Shown here: positions 33,095 through 40,323 of the stretch, piece by piece
How positions within the stretch are numbered: position 1 is the stretch's first letter
How the letters are laid out: every line of letters starts with the position of its first letter
Source of the DNA: an uncultured Butyrivibrio sp.
GTDB taxonomy: Bacteria; Bacillota; Clostridia; Lachnospirales; Lachnospiraceae
NCBI GenBank assembly: GCA_947168335.1
Contig: CAMVLM010000016.1
Coordinates: 1-40,323, forward strand
Direction: 5' to 3'
Length of the DNA: 40,323 bases
Position numbers and translations under genes: made by a program
The notes under the pieces: generated by a model
Databases searched by the model: none
What the model was told of the DNA's origin: nothing
Seen by the model: only the letters and a program-made list of their open reading frames with translations

Positions 33095-34718
33095 TAAAGA
33101 ATCTTATATAGGTTTATACAACTATCTGCCACAGGAACCTGTGGACATGGCGGTGGTTCTGACACTGATACTTATGTCCTTTTATTATGTGTGGCGGGTT
33201 GCGTATATAACACCATGGTATGACGAACTGTATACATACTACTATTTTATAAGCAGAGGACCTTTATACGCAGCAATACACTGGCCGCTTCCCAATAACC
33301 ATGTCGGGTATTCGGTTTTATCTGCGGTACTGGATCTGTTTGGCAATTCTTACATAGGTTTAAGAGGAGTATCTTTTATCTGTGCTATATTTAATCTTTT
33401 TGCGGTTTACAGAATAAGCAGAAGATTCTTAAATGAATGGATTGCCTACGGAACGATGATTCTGTACTTCTGCTGTATACTTGTAAATGACCTGTCTGTT
33501 CAGGGAAGAGGTTATACGCTTGCTACAAGCTGTTTCCTTGTCTGCATAAGAGAAATCATAGTTATTTGCAAGGCAGAAAATGACAGAATAGTTGATTATG
33601 TATTATTTGCATTTTGCCTGGTACTTGGACTATATACAATACCAAGCAGCATTTACTGGGTGCTCCCCACATGTTTTGCAACAGGACTTTTCCTTCTGAT
33701 AAATGGTATAAGGACTGTTACGGACAAGGATAAGATCTGGGGAAACAGATATTATAAAAAACTGAAACGCTTTATAGTTTCCGGGCTTATAGCTGCGGCT
33801 ATAGTAATTGTTTTATATGCCATAATATGGCTGGCAATTGGTTCCAATCTGCTTGTTAAGGATGAGACTACGCCTTACTTTGGTCAGGGACATGTGCAGA
33901 TAATATTGAAACATCCCCTGAAAGCTGCTTTTACGGGAATCGATTACATGTTATCCCAGCCGTATATACAGAGTGTTCCAAGAAGCGGCTATCTGGATGG
34001 GCTGAAGAACTGGATTATTGCTTTTGCAGGATATCTGTATCCTGTGAGATGGCAGATTTCGGTAATAATAGTTTTGCTTGGAATAATTATCCTGGTTGTA
34101 GAGTGTATAAGGCATTTTGAAAACAGCAGAACAATTTTCAGCCTGATTGTTATCATGAACGCCATTGGCTTTCTTCTTATTATGATAATCCAGGCGAAGC
34201 TTCCGTATTACAGAGTTTTCAGTTATGTGGGCTTTATTGTTGCAATAAGCTGCGGAATAGTATTGGAACACATACATCTGAGATTATACGAGCTTCTGGG
34301 AGATAAACTGGAAAACAGCAGTGCCGCAGGATTTTTCCCGCTGGTGCCGGCATTTATCGCCACAATAATATCGGTTTACATGTTTGCCAGTCCCACTTAT
34401 TTTTCCCAGCACGGAGTCAGAGAAGCAAACTGCTACAATGCTTTATTTATAATCAATCCGGATGCGAATAAAAAGCTTTGCGTTATGGATTGTGATCAGC
34501 AGTATCTTTTGAAGTTTGGTTGGGATATTGATTGTGAAAATATTGATCCTACCGACTGTGATTATGTTCTTATAGACAGGAATATGATGGATGACAGCTA
34601 TAATGGGCCGGATGCTTGGAAATTTTATCAGAATTATGGAACTATTCCCTGGGAATACATAAATTCTGAGTATTACATTTTTTATGAGAATGAAAACTTT
34701 ATATTATATAAAAGATAA
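33075..34718 (+). CDS. Polytopic GT-C-type glycosyltransferase
   Basis: 547 aa. About ten transmembrane helices. The first outer loop begins [13 protein letters not shown] with an acidic DE pair, as in ArnT/PMT-like (GT39/GT83-type) GT-C enzymes that use polyprenyl-phosphate sugars, and [17 protein letters not shown] follows. The C-terminal 100 residues form a soluble outer domain. Donor and acceptor cannot be told. Start taken as TTG 33075, overlapping leuB by 20 nt with GGTGAT as SD; ATG 33147 at the first helix is an alternative. It sits between leuB and ilvD, an odd place. Confidence 0.75.
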   Translation: MSRESSDKESYIGLYNYLPQEPVDMAVVLTLILMSFYYVWRVAYITPWYDELYTYYYFISRGPLYAAIHWPLPNNHVGYSVLSAVLDLFGNSYIGLRGVSFICAIFNLFAVYRISRRFLNEWIAYGTMILYFCCILVNDLSVQGRGYTLATSCFLVCIREIIVICKAENDRIVDYVLFAFCLVLGLYTIPSSIYWVLPTCFATGLFLLINGIRTVTDKDKIWGNRYYKKLKRFIVSGLIAAAIVIVLYAIIWLAIGSNLLVKDETTPYFGQGHVQIILKHPLKAAFTGIDYMLSQPYIQSVPRSGYLDGLKNWIIAFAGYLYPVRWQISVIIVLLGIIILVVECIRHFENSRTIFSLIVIMNAIGFLLIMIIQAKLPYYRVFSYVGFIVAISCGIVLEHIHLRLYELLGDKLENSSAAGFFPLVPAFIATIISVYMFASPTYFSQHGVREANCYNALFIINPDANKKLCVMDCDQQYLLKFGWDIDCENIDPTDCDYVLIDRNMMDDSYNGPDAWKFYQNYGTIPWEYINSEYYIFYENENFILYKR

Positions 34719-34736
34719 GAAAGGCAGGAGATTATT

Positions 34737-36401
34737 ATGAACAGTGATCGCGTTATGGAAGGCTTACAGCAGGCTCCTCACAGAAGTCTGTTTAATGCAC
34801 TTGGATTTACACCTGAGGAAAGAAAGAAACCTCTTATTGGTATTGTGAGCTCACAGAGTGAGATCGTACCCGGACATATGGAACTGGACAGAATTGCACA
34901 GGCAGTTAAGCTTGGCGTTGCTGAAGCCGGTGGTATGCCGGTTATTGTTCCTGCAATTGCTGTCTGCGACGGTATTGCAATGGGACATGTTGGAATGAAA
35001 TATTCTCTTGTTACAAGAGATCTTGTTGCTGACAGTACAGAGTGCCTTGCTATGGCTCATGCTTTTGACGGAATGGTAATGATTCCCAACTGCGACAAGA
35101 ACGTTCCCGGACTTCTTATGGCAGCTGCAAGAGTTAATATTCCTACAATTTTCTGCTCAGGCGGTCCTATGATGGCAGGCCGTGTAAATGGCAAGAAACG
35201 TTCACTCAGCTCAATGTTTGAGGCTGTTGGAACTTATTCCGCAGGAAAAATGACAGAGGAAGAGCTCAGCGAGTTCGAGGAGAAGGTTTGTCCTACTTGT
35301 GGTTCATGTTCAGGTATGTACACAGCTAATTCAATGAACTGCTTAACTGAAGCAATTGGTATGGGACTTAGAGGAAACGGCACAATTCCTGCAGTTTACT
35401 CAGCTCGTATCAGACTTGCCAAGAAGGCAGGATATCAGATTATGGAGCTTGTTAAGAACAACATAAGACCCAGAGATATCATGACAAAGGAAGCATTTGA
35501 GAATGCTCTTGCTATGGATATGGCACTTGGATGCTCTACAAATACCATGCTTCACATCCCTGCAATTGCACATGAAGCAGGCGTAGAGATCAACATGGAA
35601 ATGGCTAACGAAATTTCTGACAGAACACCTAACCTTTGCCATCTCGCACCTGCAGGCCCTACATACATGGAAGATTTGAATGAGGCAGGCGGAATTTATG
35701 CAGTTATGGCTGAGCTGAATAAGAAGAATCTTTTACACACAGATCTTATTACCTGCACAGGTAAGACTGTTGGTGAAAACATTGAAGGTGTAAGAAATCT
35801 TGATCCTGAAGTTATCAGACCTATAGAGAATCCATATATGCCCAACGGAGGTATTGCTGTTCTTAAGGGTAACCTTGCACCTGATACAGGTATTGTCAAG
35901 AGATCAGCAGTTGTTCCGGAAATGATGGTTCATGAAGGACCTGCCAGAGTATTTGACTGCGAAGAGGATGCGATTGCTGCAATCCTTGGCGGCAAGATTG
36001 TTGAAGGCGATGTTGTTGTAATCAGATACGAAGGACCTAAGGGAGGTCCCGGAATGAGAGAAATGCTCAATCCTACATCAGCTATCGCAGGTATGGGCCT
36101 GGGTTCAACAGTAGCGCTTATTACAGACGGACGTTTCTCAGGAGCAAGCCGTGGTGCTTCTATCGGACATGTATCACCTGAGGCAGCTGTAGGCGGACCT
36201 ATCGCTCTTGTTCAGGAAGGCGATATCATTTCTATCGATATAAACAAGAACCAGCTCAATGTCAAAGTTTCAGACGAAGAGCTTGAGAAGAGAAGACAGG
36301 CATGGCAGCCCAGAGAACCTAAGATCAAAACCGGATATCTCTCAAGATATGAGAAGATGGTAACAAGTGGAAATAAGGGTGCAATCTTAGAAGTAAAATA
36401 A
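34737..36401 (+). CDS. ilvD: Dihydroxy-acid dehydratase
   Basis: 554 aa. Iron-sulfur dehydratase of valine/isoleucine (and, via ketoisovalerate, leucine) synthesis. Cluster cysteines are C119 (NCDKNVPG) and C188/C191 ([18 protein letters not shown]); ATGxS-type [20 protein letters not shown] and [11 protein letters not shown] are the usual C-terminal marks. SD AGGAG 8 nt before ATG. 18 bp after the glycosyltransferase gene and 51 bp before ilvB. Confidence 0.97.
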   Translation: MNSDRVMEGLQQAPHRSLFNALGFTPEERKKPLIGIVSSQSEIVPGHMELDRIAQAVKLGVAEAGGMPVIVPAIAVCDGIAMGHVGMKYSLVTRDLVADSTECLAMAHAFDGMVMIPNCDKNVPGLLMAAARVNIPTIFCSGGPMMAGRVNGKKRSLSSMFEAVGTYSAGKMTEEELSEFEEKVCPTCGSCSGMYTANSMNCLTEAIGMGLRGNGTIPAVYSARIRLAKKAGYQIMELVKNNIRPRDIMTKEAFENALAMDMALGCSTNTMLHIPAIAHEAGVEINMEMANEISDRTPNLCHLAPAGPTYMEDLNEAGGIYAVMAELNKKNLLHTDLITCTGKTVGENIEGVRNLDPEVIRPIENPYMPNGGIAVLKGNLAPDTGIVKRSAVVPEMMVHEGPARVFDCEEDAIAAILGGKIVEGDVVVIRYEGPKGGPGMREMLNPTSAIAGMGLGSTVALITDGRFSGASRGASIGHVSPEAAVGGPIALVQEGDIISIDINKNQLNVKVSDEELEKRRQAWQPREPKIKTGYLSRYEKMVTSGNKGAILEVK

Positions 36402-36452
36402 GGTATAGCCAGTTAAAGTATTTGGGGAAATATTTTAAAGGAGAGCTTAAAT

Positions 36453-38138
36453 ATGCAGTTAACCGGTGCTCAGATAGTTTTAGAGTGTTTGAAGGAACAG
36501 GGGGTAGATACTGTTTTCGGATATCCGGGAGGAACTATCTTAAATGTATATGATGAATTATATAAGCAGCAGGATCAGATAAAACATATCCTTACTTCCC
36601 ATGAACAGGGTGCTGCTCACGCAGCTGACGGATATGCCAGAGCTACAGGCAAGGTTGGTGTATGTCTTGCAACAAGCGGTCCGGGGTCCACAAATCTTGT
36701 TACCGGAATCGCAACAGCTTATATGGATTCCGTACCGATTGTGGCAATTACATGCAATGTAAATCTGCCGCTTCTAGGTAAGGACTCATTCCAGGAGGTT
36801 GATATTACAGGCATTACCATGCCTATTACAAAGCATGGTTATATCGTTAAGGATGTAAAGACTCTTGCTGATACCATCAGAAAAGCTTTTGATATTGCAA
36901 GAAGCGGAAGACCGGGACCTGTAGTAGTTGATATCACCAAGGATGTAACCGCAAATAAATGCGATTACAAGCCATATAATGAGCCTGAAAAAGAGGAAGA
37001 ACTGAAGTTTTCTTCTGATGATATCAAACAGGCTGTAAAGATGATAGAGCACTCAAAAAGACCGTTTATCTATGTTGGAGGCGGAGCTGTTATTTCCGGT
37101 GCTGATGAAGAGCTTCTTACTCTCGCTGAGAGAATTCAGGCACCTGTATGCGATACCCTTATGGGCAAAGGTGCATTTAATGGGCATCACAGCCTTTACA
37201 CCGGTATGATCGGAATGCATGGAACAAAGACATCCAATTTCGGTGTAAGCGAATGTGACCTCCTTATCACACTGGGAGCAAGATTCTCAGACAGAGTAAT
37301 CGGCAATGCCAAGACATTTGCCAGAAAAGCAAAGATTCTTCAGATTGATATTGATGCAGCTGAGATAAACAAGAACATCCGAAGCGATTTTTCAATCGTG
37401 GGAGATCTGAAAGAAGTGCTTTCGCTTATTAACGACAGGCTTTCACAACAGAATCATACAGACTGGATAAATCATATCAAAGAATATGAGAAGCAATATC
37501 CTCTTAACTATGATAAGAATATGCTTACATGTCCTTATGTAATGGAGACTCTTGATAAACTTACAGACGGAGAGGCTATTGTAAGTACTGATGTTGGTCA
37601 GCATCAGATGTGGGCTGCACAGTACTATAAGTATAAGCATCCCAGAACATTCCTTACATCAGGCGGTCTTGGAACCATGGGATACGGTCTGGGCGCAGCA
37701 ATCGGTGCCAAGATGGGAAGACCTGATAAAATAGTTGTGAATGTAGCCGGTGACGGGTGCTTCAGAATGAACATGAATGAGCTTGCCACAGCCAGCAGAT
37801 ATAACATCCCGATTATTGAGATTGTAATCAATAACCAGGTGCTTGGTATGGTAAGACAGTGGCAGACTCTGTTCTATGACAAGCATTATTCAAACACGGT
37901 ACTCACAGATAAAGTTGACTACTGCAAGGTTGCAGAAGGACTTGGCTGCCTTGCAATAAGAGTTACCAAAAAAGAAGAAGTTGAGCCTGCACTTAAAAAG
38001 GCAATTAAAGCAAAGGGGCCGGTTCTTATTGATATAGCTGTAGATCCTGACGAAAAGGTATTTCCGATGGTTCCTGCAGGAGCATCAATAAGCGAAGCGT
38101 TTGATGCCAAGGATCTTGAAAGCAAAGACAGAGCCTGA
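36453..38138 (+). CDS. ilvB: Acetolactate synthase, large (catalytic) subunit
   Basis: 561 aa. Thiamine-diphosphate enzyme joining two pyruvates (or pyruvate and 2-ketobutyrate). Catalytic Glu51 in SHEQGAAHAADGYARATG, SGPGSTNLVTGIATAYMDS, and the ThDP-binding GDG (433-435) ... NNQVLGMVRQWQ. Full length for the biosynthetic, FAD-containing type. No small regulatory subunit (ilvN/ilvH) follows; the next gene is an L,D-transpeptidase. SD AAAGGAGAG about 9 nt before ATG. Confidence 0.96.
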   Translation: MQLTGAQIVLECLKEQGVDTVFGYPGGTILNVYDELYKQQDQIKHILTSHEQGAAHAADGYARATGKVGVCLATSGPGSTNLVTGIATAYMDSVPIVAITCNVNLPLLGKDSFQEVDITGITMPITKHGYIVKDVKTLADTIRKAFDIARSGRPGPVVVDITKDVTANKCDYKPYNEPEKEEELKFSSDDIKQAVKMIEHSKRPFIYVGGGAVISGADEELLTLAERIQAPVCDTLMGKGAFNGHHSLYTGMIGMHGTKTSNFGVSECDLLITLGARFSDRVIGNAKTFARKAKILQIDIDAAEINKNIRSDFSIVGDLKEVLSLINDRLSQQNHTDWINHIKEYEKQYPLNYDKNMLTCPYVMETLDKLTDGEAIVSTDVGQHQMWAAQYYKYKHPRTFLTSGGLGTMGYGLGAAIGAKMGRPDKIVVNVAGDGCFRMNMNELATASRYNIPIIEIVINNQVLGMVRQWQTLFYDKHYSNTVLTDKVDYCKVAEGLGCLAIRVTKKEEVEPALKKAIKAKGPVLIDIAVDPDEKVFPMVPAGASISEAFDAKDLESKDRA

Positions 38139-38161
38139 AACATCAATACACCGGAAATGGT

Positions 38162-39727
38162 ATGAAAAAGCGGGGAATACTAAATATAATATTGCTTTTT
38201 TCCGTGTTTATACTTGTTGGACTGTATGTACTTATGGGCTTTTACTACAAGGGAAGTTTTAGCTATGGTACATGGATCAACAATGTATATTGCACTGGAA
38301 AAAGCGTTGCGCAGGTAAATGATGAACTCAAAAGCTCGGATACCTATAACGGAATCATAGTAACGTCAAAAGATGATCAGCACTTTATTGTGACTGCGGA
38401 ATCTATTGGATTTGAGGAAGATTATAAGGACGAGCTTCAGAAGATCATCGATTCACAGAATCCACTTGCATGGGGAATAAACTTTTTTACATCGCGTAAC
38501 AGAGAAATCATTGGGGATATAAAATTTAATGAGGATCTAGTAAAAGAAAGACTTTCAGAGTGGAATATATTTGAAACGAAAAATGATAAGCTTTATGAGA
38601 TCAAAAGAGACGATGAAGGTTATTATCTGGTTGATAATATAACTGATGAGCCTGATTTTGAAAAATTCTATTCTAAGACTATTGAGGCTCTTAAAAAGAG
38701 AGCGTATGAGATAGATCTTGGAGATGATCCGGAATGCTATGTAAAAGCAAAGCCTTCTGAAAGTGATCTTGAAATAAAGGATCTTTTTGAAGAGGTGAAC
38801 TCTGTTCAGGACAGAAGCGTAAAGCTTGAACTTCTGAATGAGAGCTTTTATGTGACTAAAAAAGACATTTCAGAATGGATGCTGACAATTGATCAGCTTG
38901 GAAATGCTTTCGGACCCGATAAGGCTGATGATTCTGCTTCCAAAACAGATACAACTGTTGATACAAAGGAAAAAGAAGCAAAAAATAAAGAAAAAGAGCC
39001 TGAAAAAAATCCCGGCGATGGAAAATATATTGCGGGAAATAAGCTCATTTCATTTCCGAATAATTATGAAGTTCATGGTAATTTCATAACAGATTCTGAT
39101 GGGAATATTCTTTTAAGCTGCGAAAAAATATTTGATTTCATTGATAGTAAATCAAAGGAATTAAATACTTTGAGCTGCATTAAGCGTTATCAGAAAGAGA
39201 ATAAAGGCGAAATAATCGTAAGCGGAAGTAAAGACGGAAAGCTTTTTGATCCGGCGAAAGAGTATACTAAACTTGTAGAATCGTTAGCTGGTGATGGAAG
39301 TGATATCAGCATTGATGTTCCGAACAAAAGCTTTGTGATTGATGGCACTGAATTAGGTGATGAATATATCCTTGTGGATATGGGAAATCAGCACTTAAGT
39401 TACTTCAAAAATGGAAAATTGAATATAGAATATGACGTTGTAACCGGAAATACAAAGCTGGGAAGAGGTACTCCCGTAGGACTTTTTCATGTTTATAATA
39501 AGCGATATCATACAATTCTTCGTGGAGTTGACTATGCTTCTTATGTAAATTATTGGCTAGGAGTTAATAAAGGTATAGGTATTCATGATGCTACATGGAG
39601 AAGTAAATTCGGTGGTGAAATATATAAAGGAGCAGGGTCTCACGGATGTATAAATTCGCCTCTGGAATTGATGGAAAAGCTGTATAACACTGTAGAAGTC
39701 GGCGTTCCGGTACTGCTGTTTTATTGA
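38162..39727 (+). CDS. L,D-transpeptidase (YkuD) with N-terminal peptidoglycan-binding-like domains
   Basis: 521 aa. One transmembrane anchor (residues 7-28, NIILLFSVFILVGLYVLMGFYY), two repeats of a PG_binding_4-like module in the outer part (about 40-330, interrupted by a Lys/Glu-rich low-complexity insert near 250-285), and the C-terminal YkuD catalytic domain (about 400-521) with the nucleophile C496 in SHGCINS preceded by GIHDATW and by GRGTPVGLFHV. Forms 3-3 cross-links in peptidoglycan or attaches proteins. Only a weak SD (GGAAATGG) precedes the ATG. It ends the leuB-ilv gene run, just before a strong terminator. Confidence 0.92.
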   Translation: MKKRGILNIILLFSVFILVGLYVLMGFYYKGSFSYGTWINNVYCTGKSVAQVNDELKSSDTYNGIIVTSKDDQHFIVTAESIGFEEDYKDELQKIIDSQNPLAWGINFFTSRNREIIGDIKFNEDLVKERLSEWNIFETKNDKLYEIKRDDEGYYLVDNITDEPDFEKFYSKTIEALKKRAYEIDLGDDPECYVKAKPSESDLEIKDLFEEVNSVQDRSVKLELLNESFYVTKKDISEWMLTIDQLGNAFGPDKADDSASKTDTTVDTKEKEAKNKEKEPEKNPGDGKYIAGNKLISFPNNYEVHGNFITDSDGNILLSCEKIFDFIDSKSKELNTLSCIKRYQKENKGEIIVSGSKDGKLFDPAKEYTKLVESLAGDGSDISIDVPNKSFVIDGTELGDEYILVDMGNQHLSYFKNGKLNIEYDVVTGNTKLGRGTPVGLFHVYNKRYHTILRGVDYASYVNYWLGVNKGIGIHDATWRSKFGGEIYKGAGSHGCINSPLELMEKLYNTVEVGVPVLLFY

Positions 39728-39737
39728 TTGAAATTTT

Positions 39738-39770
39738 AAAAATAAGAGCTTTTTGGGCTCTTATTTTTTT
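39738..39770 (+). terminator. Strong Rho-independent terminator
   Basis: AAAAATAAGAGC (39738-39749) pairs perfectly with GCTCTTATTTTT (39757-39768) over a 7-nt loop, ending in seven T (39764-39770). The A-rich arm would also allow termination from the other strand. Confidence 0.9.
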
Positions 39771-39821
39771 ACAAAAAATCATGAATTAAATATTAAATAA
39801 CATCAATTATGGAATAACAAG

Positions 39822-39850
39822 TTGACAAAAAAATAAAATGATAATACAGT
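39822..39850 (+). promoter_or_regulatory. Promoter for serC
   Basis: Consensus TTGACA (39822-39827), 17-bp spacer, TACAGT (39845-39850, four of six). Leader of about 50 nt to the GTG start. Sits right after a terminator, in a very AT-rich spacer. Confidence 0.7.
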
Positions 39851-39905
39851 AAAATAAATAATTCGAAATCCCAAAAAAATTTTTCTAAATCAGGAGGAAA
39901 GAAAC

Positions 39906-40323
39906 GTGTCCAGAGTTTACAATTTTAGCGCAGGCCCGGCAGTATTACCGGAGGAAGTTTTAAAGCAGGCAGCTGCAGAAATGCTTGATTATAACGGATC
40001 AGGTATGTCAATTAACGAGATGAGCCACAGATCCAAGGCTTTTGATAATGTTATTCAGACAGCTGAGCAGGACATCAGGGATCTTATGAATATTCCCGAT
40101 AACTACAAGGTACTTTTCCTTCAGGGTGGTGCAAGTCAGCAGTTCGCAGCAGTTCCCATGAACCTTATGCAGAATAAGAAAGCTGCTTACATCGTAACCG
40201 GTCAGTGGGCTAAAAAGGCATTGGCAGAAGCTAAGAAATACGGTGATGCAATTGAAGTTGCTTCAAGTGCAGATAAGACATTTTCTTATATTCCTGATTG
40301 TTCAGATCTTGATATACCTGAGG
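39906..40323 (+). CDS. serC: Phosphoserine aminotransferase, 5' part (cut by the window end)
   Basis: First 139 residues of a protein of normally about 360. Pyridoxal-phosphate enzyme converting 3-phosphohydroxypyruvate to phosphoserine with glutamate. It opens [18 protein letters not shown], then [32 protein letters not shown] and [11 protein letters not shown], all SerC hallmarks. The start is GTG 39906 with AGGAGG at 39892-39897; no ATG precedes the conserved N-terminus. The rest lies outside the window; serA is the expected neighbour. Confidence 0.95.
   Translation, partial: MSRVYNFSAGPAVLPEEVLKQAAAEMLDYNGSGMSINEMSHRSKAFDNVIQTAEQDIRDLMNIPDNYKVLFLQGGASQQFAAVPMNLMQNKKAAYIVTGQWAKKALAEAKKYGDAIEVASSADKTFSYIPDCSDLDIPE

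Noticed and set aside
33075-33146. leuB/glycosyltransferase overlap as a frameshift
   Set aside because: leuB ends at its normal length and C-terminal sequence, and the next frame has its own plausible TTG or ATG start, so this is an ordinary overlap.
1-40323. CRISPR arrays, tRNA or rRNA genes, transposases, prophage, toxin-antitoxin or defence islands
   Set aside because: Searched by eye on both strands; no regular repeat-spacer pattern, no cloverleaf with CCA/TTCGA arms and no recognisable protein of these types.

Overview
The window looks like chromosomal backbone of an anaerobic low-to-mid-GC Firmicute, most likely a Lachnospiraceae member of the Butyrivibrio/Pseudobutyrivibrio/Roseburia type. 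Four things point there. The Shine-Dalgarno sites are strong (AGGAGG-like). There is an NfnAB electron-bifurcating transhydrogenase pair and a formate-tetrahydrofolate ligase. The rlmH - phoH - pgpH-position gene - ybeY order is typical of Firmicutes. Many genes are short-spaced or overlapping. No IS transposase, phage gene, CRISPR array, tRNA, rRNA or defence cassette was recognised. Almost every gene is on the + strand; only two (259-1611 and 5106-5684) are on the - strand.

Layout. 1-258: a terminator, a very GC-rich cluster of small hairpins and a 19-bp perfect hairpin terminator. 259-2740: two divergent exported proteins of unknown role, a lipoprotein with three Ig-like repeats and a small secreted protein. 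2764-5101: a TIGR01212-type radical SAM protein, proB and a GNAT acetyltransferase, ended by a terminator shared with a convergent unknown gene (5106-5684, -). 5751-5866: a divergent promoter pair and a structured leader. 5867-12743: ftsK/spoIIIE, fhs, folD and a zinc-ribbon/TPR/chitobiase-C-like membrane protein. 12770-15196: its own promoter, nfnA, nfnB and a terminator. 15239-26532: ten tightly packed genes (small membrane protein, rlmH, phoH, a shortened and catalytically degenerate pgpH-like gene, ybeY, a MOP flippase, a BaiN/HI0933-type flavoprotein, a FAD-dehydrogenase fused to 5-formyl-THF cyclo-ligase, proA and a duplicated class II aldolase). 26610-30182: a lactonase, aroC and a VanY-type carboxypeptidase, each followed by a terminator. 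30194-31933: tgt and yajC. 31994-39770: leuB, a GT-C type glycosyltransferase, ilvD, ilvB and an L,D-transpeptidase, closed by a strong terminator. 39822-40323: a good promoter and the start of serC, cut by the window edge.

How the genes relate. Three amino-acid themes recur: proline (proB and proA, about 20 kb apart), branched chain (leuB, ilvD, ilvB) and aromatic/serine (aroC, serC). Folate one-carbon metabolism appears three times (fhs, folD, the cyclo-ligase fusion). Cell-envelope work is spread through the same operons (flippase, VanY, L,D-transpeptidase, GT-C enzyme, YajC). I see no wholly new multi-gene system. The most unusual items are the PgpH-like pseudoenzyme in the phoH-ybeY operon, the flavoprotein/5-FCL fusion, the aldolase with a dead second copy, the GC-rich hairpin array at the left edge, and the dyad in front of tgt. 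Functions are assigned by reading motifs by eye; no database search was possible.
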